A stretch of DNA of 64,000 nucleotides from assembly GCA_036494545.1 (NCBI GenBank), contig DASXOB010000022.1:248001-312000 (forward strand), given 5' to 3'. The notes under the pieces were generated by a model. The model saw only the letters and a list, made by a program, of their open reading frames with translations, did no database searches and was not told where the DNA came from. Position numbers and translations under genes: made by a program. How positions within the stretch are numbered: the first letter of the stretch is position 1; every line of letters begins with the position of its first letter. This DNA is from JAICXG01 sp036494545 (GTDB taxonomy: Bacteria; Verrucomicrobiota; Verrucomicrobiia; Chthoniobacterales; UBA10450). Of the stretch, positions 54,215-61,842 are shown piece by piece.

Positions 54215-55075
54215 TTAGGCAAACTCTATTTCGCCCAGCGCCGGGACAAAACCGCGCTCATGGCCCCGGCCCAGAAATTCGCGGATCGCCGCACGACCAG
54301 TCTTGCCATAGTCGCGGGTGAAATCGTTCACATACATCCCAATGAATTTGCCGGCGAGCACTGCGTCCATGTCGCGTGCGTAAGGCAGCGAATGGTTGAC
54401 CGCGGCTTCGCGATGAGCCAGGCCGTAGTCAATACTTTCGCGGGTGATTTGCGCCAGGTCGTGCTGAACGTCTTTGGGCAAGCCCTTGCGCAAGACATTG
54501 CCGCCTAACGGGAGCGGCAAACCTGTTTCTTCTTTCCACCATTGGCCAAGGTCGAGCAGCTTCTTGAAACCGGCCGAAGCGTAGGTCAGCTGACCCTCGT
54601 GAATGATCAAACCAACGCCCGCGCGACCAGATTTTACCGCCTCGAAAATTTGGTCGAACGGCACTACGATGTGGTCGAATTCGCCGAGGAAAAGCTGCAA
54701 TGCGAGAAAAGCGCTCGTCATTTTCCCGGGCACGGCGATGAGTTGACCGCGCAGCGACTCGCGCACTTCGTCAGGCGAATAGGTCGTCAGGCCATTTCCC
54801 GTTGCGACAAGCATCGGGCCGTAGCCATCGCCCATGCTCGCCCCGCAGGAGAGCAGCGCGTAACGATCGCTCACGTAGGCAAAGGCGTGAATTGAAATGG
54901 CGGAAATGTCGAGTTCGCCGCGCATGGCGCGCTCGTTCAACGTCTGAATATCTTCCAAGCGATGCTCAAACTCGTAGCCGCGCAGATCGATCTTGTGTTC
55001 CGCCATGGCGTAAAACATGAAGGCATCATCGGGATCGGGAGAATGACCGAGAGTGAAAATCTGTCGCGCAGACAT
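54215..55075 (-). CDS. mqnD: MqnD, 1,4-dihydroxy-6-naphthoate synthase (futalosine menaquinone pathway)
   Basis: 286 residues from ATG 55075. LGHSPDPDDAFMFYAM at the start, GASMGDGYGPMLVA, VPGKMTSAFLALQLF and LGGNVLRKGL are MqnD landmarks. It converts cyclic dehypoxanthine futalosine to dihydroxynaphthoate on the way to menaquinone. This shows the organism uses the futalosine route rather than MenF-type chemistry. The stop TAA lies inside the octamer (54212). Partner genes (mqnA/B/C) are not in the window. Confidence 0.93.
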   Translation of the reverse strand: MSARQIFTLGHSPDPDDAFMFYAMAEHKIDLRGYEFEHRLEDIQTLNERAMRGELDISAISIHAFAYVSDRYALLSCGASMGDGYGPMLVATGNGLTTYSPDEVRESLRGQLIAVPGKMTSAFLALQLFLGEFDHIVVPFDQIFEAVKSGRAGVGLIIHEGQLTYASAGFKKLLDLGQWWKEETGLPLPLGGNVLRKGLPKDVQHDLAQITRESIDYGLAHREAAVNHSLPYARDMDAVLAGKFIGMYVNDFTRDYGKTGRAAIREFLGRGHERGFVPALGEIEFA

Positions 55076-55161
55076 GGCGCTGGAGGCTAGGTGCGCCTGC
55101 GCCAACACGCAACGAAGCATGCAAGCCGATTGACGCTCCGCTCGGCGAAATCACTTTACCT

Positions 55162-55382
55162 ATGACTCGCGATGCTCTTGAGACAGCAGTGCGGGAAAAA
55201 ATCCCTTTCCAGATCAAAATGGCAGACGGGGAAAAATACGAAATGTATTCACGCGATCGAATCATTATCGCGGGCAAACGTGTTGTTTTAGTGGATAGAA
55301 ACGATATTCCACACGTCTGCCGCTGCTGACAATGACTGGCCTGATGTATTTGCCTCGGAAAAACGGCCGAAAGAAATCCTAA
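55162..55382 (+). pseudogene. Small protein gene with a single-base frameshift near the 3' end
   Basis: The frame from ATG 55162 gives a 55-residue protein (REKIPFQIKMADGEKYEMYS, then IIIAGKRVVLVDRNDIPH) and then quickly stops at 55327-55329. A shift of one base near 55313-55318 restores PLLTMTGLMYLPRKNGRKKS to a stop at 55380-55382. That is the tail expected for this family of small proteins of this phylum. Either a real one-base deletion or an assembly error. Function unknown. The gene lies between the mqnD start and the Deg-like protease. Confidence 0.5.
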
Positions 55383-55463
55383 GGCATGGGAATGGTGACC
55401 GTCCTTTCGACTACGAGAAAAATGAACTCGCTTTGCAGACCGCCTTTGTTATCTCCAGCTCGC

Positions 55464-57065
55464 ATGCAAACCCACCTCAATTCTTTCCGGCGTGCTGCCC
55501 TGATTTCTGCGATCTTTTTCCTGCTCGTGCCCAACCTTCGGGCAGCGCCAGAATCGGCGAGCAGCCCGCAAGCCATTCCGGTCGCTTCGGCTCCTTCGGC
55601 CAATGCCGCGATACAGAAGCCTGCCCCGGCTGACCCGACGGTCGAAAATTCGGTCGTCAAAGTTTTTTCGACCATCGCCCGGCCCGATCCTTATCGGCCG
55701 TGGAGCAAGGAAACGCCAAGTGAGATCACCGGGAGCGGCACGGTCATCCCCGGGAAACGTATCCTGACCAATGCGCACATGGTCCTTTATGCGAGCCAGA
55801 TCGAGATTCAGGCCAATCAAGCCGGCGATAAAATTGCCGCGACCGTCGAGTCCGTCGCGCCGGGTATCGACCTGGCAGTTTTGAAAATCGACGACGAAAA
55901 GTTTTTCGATTCGCACCCCGCGATTCCGTTTCGGCAGAGCCTGCCTGACGTGAAGGAGCCGGTGCTCGTTTACGGTTACCCGACCGGCGGCACCAGTCTT
56001 TCGATCACGAAAGGGATCATCTCGAGGATTGAATTTACCGCCTATACCCTGGCCGTTTCGGGATTGCGGATACAAATCGATGCGGCCATTAACGCCGGCA
56101 ACAGCGGTGGCCCTGCGATTGTGGATGGAAAAATCATCGGCCTCGCTTTCAGCCATCTCACGAGTGCGCAAAACATTGGCTACATCATTCCATGGGAAGA
56201 GATCGAGCTGTTCCTGAAAGACGTCGCCGATGGACGGTACGACGGCAAGCCGGCGATGTTCGAGGATTTGCAGACGCTGGAGAATCCCGCCTTGCGCGCC
56301 GCGCTGAAACTCGGTCCATCGCAGCGCGGAATCCTCGTCCATCGGCCCTTTTCGAACGACGCGAATTATCCACTCAAGGAATGGGATCTGATCACGCACA
56401 TCGGCGATACACCAGTGGACGACCAAGGAATGGTGGAGGTGAATCAAAATCTTCGCGTGCGCTTTCAATATCTTGTCCAAAAAACGGCGCGCGAAGACAA
56501 GGTGCCGCTGACCATCGTGCGCGGCGGTCGCGAGATGAGAATCGAGCTGCCGGTGTTGCAACATCGCCCGTTGGTAATTCCAGATTTGGATGGCGCATAT
56601 CCTTCCTACTTCATTTTTGGCCCGATGAGTTTTTCCGAAGCGACGACCGAGTTCCTCGCCGGATTGAGCGGGAAATCAGGCGCGTCTTATAGCTCGACTC
56701 TGAGCCTCATCGGCAGCCCGCTGATCACACGCATCGGCGACAAACCGGCGTTCGATGGTGAACGTCTTGTCGTGGTGTCGTCGCCATTTTTCCCCGACAA
56801 ATTGGTTACCGGTTACGGCAGCCCTGCTTGGCAGGTCGTGAAGACAATCAACGGCCAGGCCATCAAAAACCTGAGCCAGATGGTCAGTCTCCTGCGCGAT
56901 CTGAAGGACCCATTCATCACCATTGCTTTCGACACCCGAGCCTGGGGCGAGACGCTCATTTTCCCGCGCGCGGAGATGGTGGCGGCGACGGAAAAAATTC
57001 TCGATAACAATGGCATTCGTAGTCAAGGCTCGCCCGACGTGATGATGATTTGGGGCGGCCGATAG
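55464..57065 (+). CDS. Exported Deg/HtrA-like serine protease with tandem PDZ-like domains
   Basis: 533 residues from ATG 55464. Signal peptide ending VPNLRAAPE. Chymotrypsin-like triad: His in RILTNAHMVL, Asp in GIDLAVLK and Ser in AAINAGNSGGPAI. The C-terminal half (~300 residues) holds PDZ-like segments (DLITHIGDTPVDDQG, WQVVKTINGQAIKN), larger than usual for DegP. It is the type of protease used for envelope quality control. An in-frame start at 55386 is possible but has no signal peptide. Confidence 0.88.
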   Translation: MQTHLNSFRRAALISAIFFLLVPNLRAAPESASSPQAIPVASAPSANAAIQKPAPADPTVENSVVKVFSTIARPDPYRPWSKETPSEITGSGTVIPGKRILTNAHMVLYASQIEIQANQAGDKIAATVESVAPGIDLAVLKIDDEKFFDSHPAIPFRQSLPDVKEPVLVYGYPTGGTSLSITKGIISRIEFTAYTLAVSGLRIQIDAAINAGNSGGPAIVDGKIIGLAFSHLTSAQNIGYIIPWEEIELFLKDVADGRYDGKPAMFEDLQTLENPALRAALKLGPSQRGILVHRPFSNDANYPLKEWDLITHIGDTPVDDQGMVEVNQNLRVRFQYLVQKTAREDKVPLTIVRGGREMRIELPVLQHRPLVIPDLDGAYPSYFIFGPMSFSEATTEFLAGLSGKSGASYSSTLSLIGSPLITRIGDKPAFDGERLVVVSSPFFPDKLVTGYGSPAWQVVKTINGQAIKNLSQMVSLLRDLKDPFITIAFDTRAWGETLIFPRAEMVAATEKILDNNGIRSQGSPDVMMIWGGR

Positions 57066-57417
57066 TCGCGATCTCAAACGAGGAGTCGGCCCTTGCCAGA
57101 GAGTGGCGTTATCCTGTCGCTGCCCGCGGCAACCAGTGAAAAGCCGGCGATTTTGCGAACGCCTCGCCTCTACCCAAACGCCGGAAGGAAAAGGATGCGA
57201 CAGCGCGGGCGATATATGCGGCGGCCGGCGCGTCCGTTCTGATTTCCTGTTTGCGATGCTTAGTCTGCTGTGGCTGCACGCGCCCTTTAGCGCGGCGAAG
57301 ATTGCGACAGCGACGGCACCGCGGCGGGGGGGTCTTCTTGTCCGAGCCGAAGCACGACGTCAGGCGTTTCGCTTGTCGTTTGCATCAGAGGCGCGCTTTC
57401 GATAGCCTGAGCGCGCG
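57066..57417. other. Intergenic region before parB
   Basis: 352 bp. No supported gene and no octamer copy. A parA gene would normally sit here, directly before parB. I see no trace of one. I also find no good match to the parS palindrome TGTTTCACGTGAAACA. Confidence 0.45.
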
Positions 57418-58299
57418 ATGGCGAAAACTGGTTTGGGCAAAGGTTTGGGGGCACTGATCAGCGCTTCCCCAGCCCTGCGTTCGCCGGAGCCCGAAGCAGG
57501 CGAGCGCGTCCAGCAAATCACCCTAACGAATATCGTTCCCAGTCCGCTTCAACCCCGGCGCGAGTTTGAACGCGGTGCACTCGACGAGTTGATCGATTCC
57601 ATCCGGCAGCGCGGCATCATTCAGCCGCTAATCGTCAGGCAGGTCAACGGTCGGTTCGAATTAATCGCCGGCGAGCGCCGCTGGCGCGCGGCCAAGGAAG
57701 TCGGATTGACGGAGGCGCCCGTCATCGTCAGACAGGCAACCGATCTCGAAGTCCTCGAGCTTTCCCTCATCGAGAATTTGCAGCGCGCCGATCTTAACCC
57801 GATCGAGGAAGCGCAGGCTTACGCGCGACTGGCGAACGAATTTGGGATGCGCCAGGAAGACATTGCGAAGCAAGTCGGCAAGAGCCGGGCCTCGATCGCA
57901 AATTGCATGCGCCTGCTCGACCTCGATGCGCAAGTGCAAAGCTGGGTCGTGCAGAATCTGCTTTCCGTCGGCCACGCCAAGGTGTTGCTCGGACTCAAAA
58001 CCCGCGACGAACAACGCCTCATGGCGGAAAGGATTTTGCGGCAAAGCTCAACCGTGCGCACGACGGAGCGCATGGTCGCTCGGCTCCTCGGTAAACTCGA
58101 TGGCACCCGCCGCCGCAAGCGGACCGACGCCGCCAACCCAAGCGCAATCAGCGATCTCGAGAATCGCCTGCAACAACATCTCGCGACCCACGTGACCATC
58201 CACTACGGAGAAAAACGCGGTCGAATCGAGATCGAATTTTACGGAAACGACGATCTCGAGCGCGTCGTGACTGTTCTCGGTTTGCCGCCCGATGCCTAA
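57418..58299 (+). CDS. parB: ParB/Spo0J chromosome-partitioning protein
   Basis: 293 residues. N-terminal MAKTGLGKGLGALIS, the CTPase motifs LIAGERRWRAAKE and ENLQRADLNPIEEA, the HTH (FGMRQEDIAKQVGKSRASIA) and a C-terminal dimerisation region. It loads on parS sites, forms clamps with CTP and works with ParA. Its start is ATG 57418, with little room for leader features. The ATG of the next gene lies within its last codons. Its Ala-stop reads GCCTAACAA, a near copy of the octamer. Confidence 0.95.
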   Translation: MAKTGLGKGLGALISASPALRSPEPEAGERVQQITLTNIVPSPLQPRREFERGALDELIDSIRQRGIIQPLIVRQVNGRFELIAGERRWRAAKEVGLTEAPVIVRQATDLEVLELSLIENLQRADLNPIEEAQAYARLANEFGMRQEDIAKQVGKSRASIANCMRLLDLDAQVQSWVVQNLLSVGHAKVLLGLKTRDEQRLMAERILRQSSTVRTTERMVARLLGKLDGTRRRKRTDAANPSAISDLENRLQQHLATHVTIHYGEKRGRIEIEFYGNDDLERVVTVLGLPPDA

Positions 58300-59284
58300 C
58301 AAAAAGAAACGGCGCGGCCCGCCACCGCGCCGGCCACCGACGAGAAACACTTTTCCGGCCGGGCAGTGGCGGCGTTACCTCGCCTACGGCCTGGTCGCAC
58401 TCGGACTTTTGGTCGTAGTCCTGATTCTGATTCTGCGGCCGAATGCAACGCGTTATGGCGAGCCATGGAAAGAATTCTCCGGGCAAAAGGCTTTTCAGCA
58501 CGTGCAAGCCATTGTGGAACTTGGTCCGCGCCCGCCGGAGTCGGAGGAAATCAAAAAGACGCGGAGCTACATTCATCAACAAATGGAAGCGAATGGTTGG
58601 CAGGTCATTGATCAGCCTTTCGCCAGCCACACGCCGCGCGGCCCGGTCCAATTCGTAAACATCATCGCGCGCCGGGCCGATCAACCCGAACGGGGGAAAC
58701 TTTTCTTTGTCGGTTCCCATTACGATACGAAGACTTTTGATTCGATTCGTTTCGTAGGCGCGAACGACGGCGGATCAAGCACCGGAGCGCTGATTGAGCT
58801 TGGACGCGTGCTCAATCAACATCCCGATCTCGCACGCCAGATTGAACTGATCTTTTTCGATGGCGAAGAAGCCTACGAGCGTTTCACGCGCAATGATGGC
58901 CTTTACGGCAGCCGTTTCTTCGCGAGGAAGGCGAAAGCCGCCAAGCACGCCGAGTTCTACAAAGGTGGAATCATTTGGGATATGATCGGCGATCGCGACC
59001 TGACTATCACCTTGCCGGTCGACTCTCCCGCCGCGCTTTCTCAGGGGATCTTTGACGCGGCCTCGGCCCTGCAAGTGCGCAGCCATTTCACCTATTCTCA
59101 GGGCGATATCATCGATGATCACACACCCTTTAATGAGATCGGTGTGCCAACAATCGACCTGATCGATTTCGACTATCCGCCCTGGCACACCTCGGGCGAC
59201 ACTTTGGACAAGTTGAGCCCCGATAGTTTGCAGATCATCGGGCAAGTGACGCTTTATTTTCTGGCCACCAAGGCCTTTCGTTAA
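58292..59284 (+). CDS. M28 family peptidase (glutaminyl-cyclase-like), membrane anchored
   Basis: 330 residues; overlaps parB by 8 bp. One TM anchor (YLAYGLVALGLLVVVLIL). Metal-binding motifs: VGSHYDTK (H, D), GANDGGSSTGALIEL (D), FFDGEEA (E-E), ending in DDHTPFNEIGVPTIDLID and PPWHTSGDT. This is the Zn-dependent aminopeptidase/glutaminyl cyclase fold, anchored in the membrane with the catalytic side out. Confidence 0.92.
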   Translation: MPNKKKRRGPPPRRPPTRNTFPAGQWRRYLAYGLVALGLLVVVLILILRPNATRYGEPWKEFSGQKAFQHVQAIVELGPRPPESEEIKKTRSYIHQQMEANGWQVIDQPFASHTPRGPVQFVNIIARRADQPERGKLFFVGSHYDTKTFDSIRFVGANDGGSSTGALIELGRVLNQHPDLARQIELIFFDGEEAYERFTRNDGLYGSRFFARKAKAAKHAEFYKGGIIWDMIGDRDLTITLPVDSPAALSQGIFDAASALQVRSHFTYSQGDIIDDHTPFNEIGVPTIDLIDFDYPPWHTSGDTLDKLSPDSLQIIGQVTLYFLATKAFR

Positions 59285-60243
59285 TGCGGCGTTTGCCCGC
59301 GCTGATTGTGGCGATCGCGCTTGGGATCGGCGCGGGCGAATGCTTCACGAGGTCTTTTGCCTTTCGGCGGTGGCTCGGGCGCGTCGCCGGGCAAGGCGAT
59401 CTCCTCGCGCTTGTAGAGCGCGCCGGGATTTACGATCGCAACCTCGATGGCGCATGGAGCACCGAGCTTTTTGCGAATGGGAGTAACCCGGATGAGGTCG
59501 AGCCAGCGGTCGAGGAGGCCAGGAAACGCGAGCTGCTGCAAGCCCTCATCGCGGAAGAGAAACTCAACGCCGTAGCTTCAGGACAAGCGGTCGACAAGGC
59601 GGAGCTCCAGCGGGAGATGAACCTGCTTCGCGCGCAATTTGACGATGATAACTCGTGGAAGAATGCGCTCGCCGCTTCCGACACTCACCTCTGGCAACTT
59701 CGCGGCCAGGCGACGCGCAATCTTCGCATCCGCAGCTGGCTGGAGAAAACGATCGCCGCGCGAATTCAGCCTAACGAATCGGAATGTCGCGCCTATTTTG
59801 CAACACATTCGGCCGAGTTTGCCGAACCGCTGCGTCTGCGCGCGAGCCATCTCTTTCTCGCCGCACCGGATGGCTATCCTCTTGAAGTCCTCGAAGCAAA
59901 GAAGGCGCTCATCGATAAACTTTCGCAGAGAGTGATCAATGGCGAGTCGTTCGATGCTCTCGTCGCTCAATTTTCTGAAGACGAAGCCACCAAGAAAATA
60001 GGCGGCGATCTCAATTATTTTGCGGCCGAGCGGATGCTGCCGGAAGTCTTCACGGCGGCGGAAAAACTGCGACCCGGGCAAATTAGCGGACCGATTCGCA
60101 GCTGTCTCGGCTTTCACCTCATTCGCCTAACGAGTGTAAAGCCACCGCAGATACTCACCCTCGAAGAAGCACAACCCCAGATTGCACTCGTCCTCGAGAA
60201 TCAAAAGCGAATCGCGCTCGGGCGCCAGACAGACGCCCCCTGA
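59284..60243 (+). CDS. PpiC/parvulin-type peptidyl-prolyl isomerase
   Basis: 319 residues. N-terminal segment (ALIVAIALGIGAGECF) is a likely signal or anchor, then a SurA-like N-terminal helical region. The parvulin domain is LRLRASHLFLAAPDGYPLEV, followed by FDALVAQFSEDEATKKIGGD and GQISGPIRSCLGFHLIRLTS. It chaperones periplasmic or outer-membrane proteins. Start shares bases with the previous stop (TAATG), so parB-M28-ppiC form one operon. Octamer copies in frame at 59770 and 60126. Confidence 0.9.
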   Translation: MRRLPALIVAIALGIGAGECFTRSFAFRRWLGRVAGQGDLLALVERAGIYDRNLDGAWSTELFANGSNPDEVEPAVEEARKRELLQALIAEEKLNAVASGQAVDKAELQREMNLLRAQFDDDNSWKNALAASDTHLWQLRGQATRNLRIRSWLEKTIAARIQPNESECRAYFATHSAEFAEPLRLRASHLFLAAPDGYPLEVLEAKKALIDKLSQRVINGESFDALVAQFSEDEATKKIGGDLNYFAAERMLPEVFTAAEKLRPGQISGPIRSCLGFHLIRLTSVKPPQILTLEEAQPQIALVLENQKRIALGRQTDAP

Positions 60244-60457
60244 CCTTCATACCCAGGCAGGCTGATCTCTCTTCCGTCAGCGCCAGTTGTAGCTCTCGAA
60301 GCGGTGATTCACAGAGTTAGAATCATGCTAGTTATAAGGTTCGTCATTAAGACTAAGCCGACCACTGGGCACATCCCACGCAGAAGACCGTCAGTCGAAC
60401 ACGGTCCAACAATTATGCTACCCTATGACTCCACGCTGAGGGTGGAAGGAGATTTGA

Positions 60458-61387
60458 ATGCGAAGATTGCCGTGGTTGAAAGCTGCAAAGCGAAAACTTG
60501 GTTGGACAGTGGAGAAGCCGGTAGACGCCTCAGCGACCTGGGTCCCGACGACGGGGATTGGGATGGTTTCGTCCGCCGAAATGGCGTTCTTCTACGAAAG
60601 CGCGGCTCGCTACGTGGGGAAAGAAGGGGCGCTTGTTGATCTCGGCTGTTGGCTGGGCTCGACGTCAATCGCGCTCGCTCAAGGTATCCTGAATCGCGGC
60701 TCGACCGCCGATCATCAGGACGAAAAGGTGATCGGTTTTGACCTCTTCCGATGGGAAAACTGGATGCCGGCGCGCATTCCGTACTGCCGATATGCGCCTG
60801 GGGAGAGCTTTCTTCCGGAGGCTCGTCGAATTGTTAGCGAACATGGAGGCGGCCGGGTCGAGTTGATACAAGCAGACTTGAGACATTACCAGTGGAGCGG
60901 TGGGGCAATCAAAATCCTGCTGGTAGATGCAATGAAAGCCGAGGATCTTGCCATTCAGATCGCGCGAACCTTCTTTCCAAGTCTAACTCCGGGAAGCCTT
61001 CTGATTCACCAGGACTTTAAGCATTACTACACCAGTTGGATTCATCTTATCCATTACCGACTCCGTGAATATTTTCGCTTTTATCGAAGTGTTCCGCTGG
61101 GAACGGTAGCGTTTCAGGTTGTTGCGCCAATCCCGCCAGAGGCAGTCGCAGATGCAACGGAGTTTGCGAGCATCCTTGACGATCAGATTGAGTCGTCATT
61201 TCGTTACTCCCTTGAGCTTGTTGAACCTGAGGAGCGGGTCAATATCGCGGCCGCGCATGTCATGTATTACGTGCATATGAAGCGAAAGGACGCAGCAGCT
61301 AGGACCGTCGAGGCTTACCAACCCATCGGGATGCTAGACAAAGGAGAGTTTCCAAAAGCGCTGGGCTTTCTCCGTCAACTCGGATAA
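60458..61387 (+). CDS. Class I methyltransferase-like protein (Methyltransf_24 type)
   Basis: 309 residues from ATG 60458, with GGAAGGAG at -14 to -7. SAM motif: ALVDLGCWLGSTSIALAQGI, then EKVIGFDLF. It resembles the methyltransferase family seen in surface-glycan clusters, where the substrate is a sugar or lipid. The second half (SLLIHQDFKHYYTSWIHLIH) is less conserved. Next to rfbB and a large membrane protein, which suggests a polysaccharide context. Confidence 0.75.
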   Translation: MRRLPWLKAAKRKLGWTVEKPVDASATWVPTTGIGMVSSAEMAFFYESAARYVGKEGALVDLGCWLGSTSIALAQGILNRGSTADHQDEKVIGFDLFRWENWMPARIPYCRYAPGESFLPEARRIVSEHGGGRVELIQADLRHYQWSGGAIKILLVDAMKAEDLAIQIARTFFPSLTPGSLLIHQDFKHYYTSWIHLIHYRLREYFRFYRSVPLGTVAFQVVAPIPPEAVADATEFASILDDQIESSFRYSLELVEPEERVNIAAAHVMYYVHMKRKDAAARTVEAYQPIGMLDKGEFPKALGFLRQLG

Positions 61388-61491
61388 CCTCTACTTCGTT
61401 TCTCGATCATTCGGGAGAAAACGTTCCCCTCCGACAGTTGACGTTTATACTCGCCTCCCGTGCGACCCGAGGCCTCTGGTATGTCTGTTGT
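61388..61491. other. Short spacer between methyltransferase and small RNA promoter
   Basis: 104 bp without supported genes. It leads into the promoter at 61492. The rest of the 61388-61842 gap (from 61620 to 61842) has no gene either; it includes the inverted repeat CCCTGG/CCAGGG near 61795. Confidence 0.4.
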
Positions 61492-61521
61492 TTGACTTCT
61501 TAACAAGGTGAGAGTTATACT
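61492..61521 (+). promoter_or_regulatory. Sigma-70-type promoter overlapping an octamer copy
   Basis: TTGACT at 61492-61497, then TATACT at 61516-61521 (18-nt spacing) or TTATAC at 61515-61520 (17-nt spacing). The best sigma-70 match in the window. TCGTTAGG at 61521-61528 begins on the last base of the -10 box, so the octamer could influence transcription here. Confidence 0.7.
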
Positions 61522-61527
61522 CGTTAG

Positions 61528-61619
61528 GCACGGCGGCCGACTCACAAGCTGCTGCGGATGACCTCATCGCCATCGCCGTTGGTTTGAGTGAAACATGATC
61601 CCGCCAGCGCGGGTTTTTC
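61528..61619 (+). ncRNA. Candidate small RNA (~92 nt) between promoter and terminator
   Basis: Predicted transcript from just after the -10 box to the T-run of the terminator. ACGGCG near 61534 can pair with CGCCGT near 61575 to form a long stem-loop, and ACTCA in the loop can pair with TGAGT near 61584, suggesting a pseudoknot. I see no open reading frame with a ribosome site and no match to tmRNA, 6S or RNase P that I recognise. Purely structural inference. Confidence 0.45.
61600..61619 (+). terminator. Short intrinsic terminator
   Basis: CCCGC, loop CAGC, GCGGG, then TTTTTCT. Stem of only five GC pairs but with a good T-run. No gene end precedes it within 200 bp, which is the reason to suspect a small RNA. 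Confidence 0.7.
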
Positions 61620-61842
61620 TGATGATTGCGGAGGTTGTAACCAATTTTCTGGAAATTCTTTGTTGCAGCTTTCAGCTAATAATCTTAAAAATGGAGCGTT
61701 CTGGGGGGAACAGCCGCCCTTCATGTCCATCGGATGTGGGGGGCGGTACTCCAGAAAACCTCGGTGCAGGCGCACTGGAGATTTGCGGCAAACGCCCTGG
61801 ACCAGGGTGTTTTGCCCAATTACTGCAAGCAAACTTCGTCGC

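Noticed and set aside
57066..61000. parS site near parB
   Set aside because: No match to the 16-bp palindrome. Only a half-site-like CGTTTCACGCG near 58889 inside the M28 gene, which is too weak.
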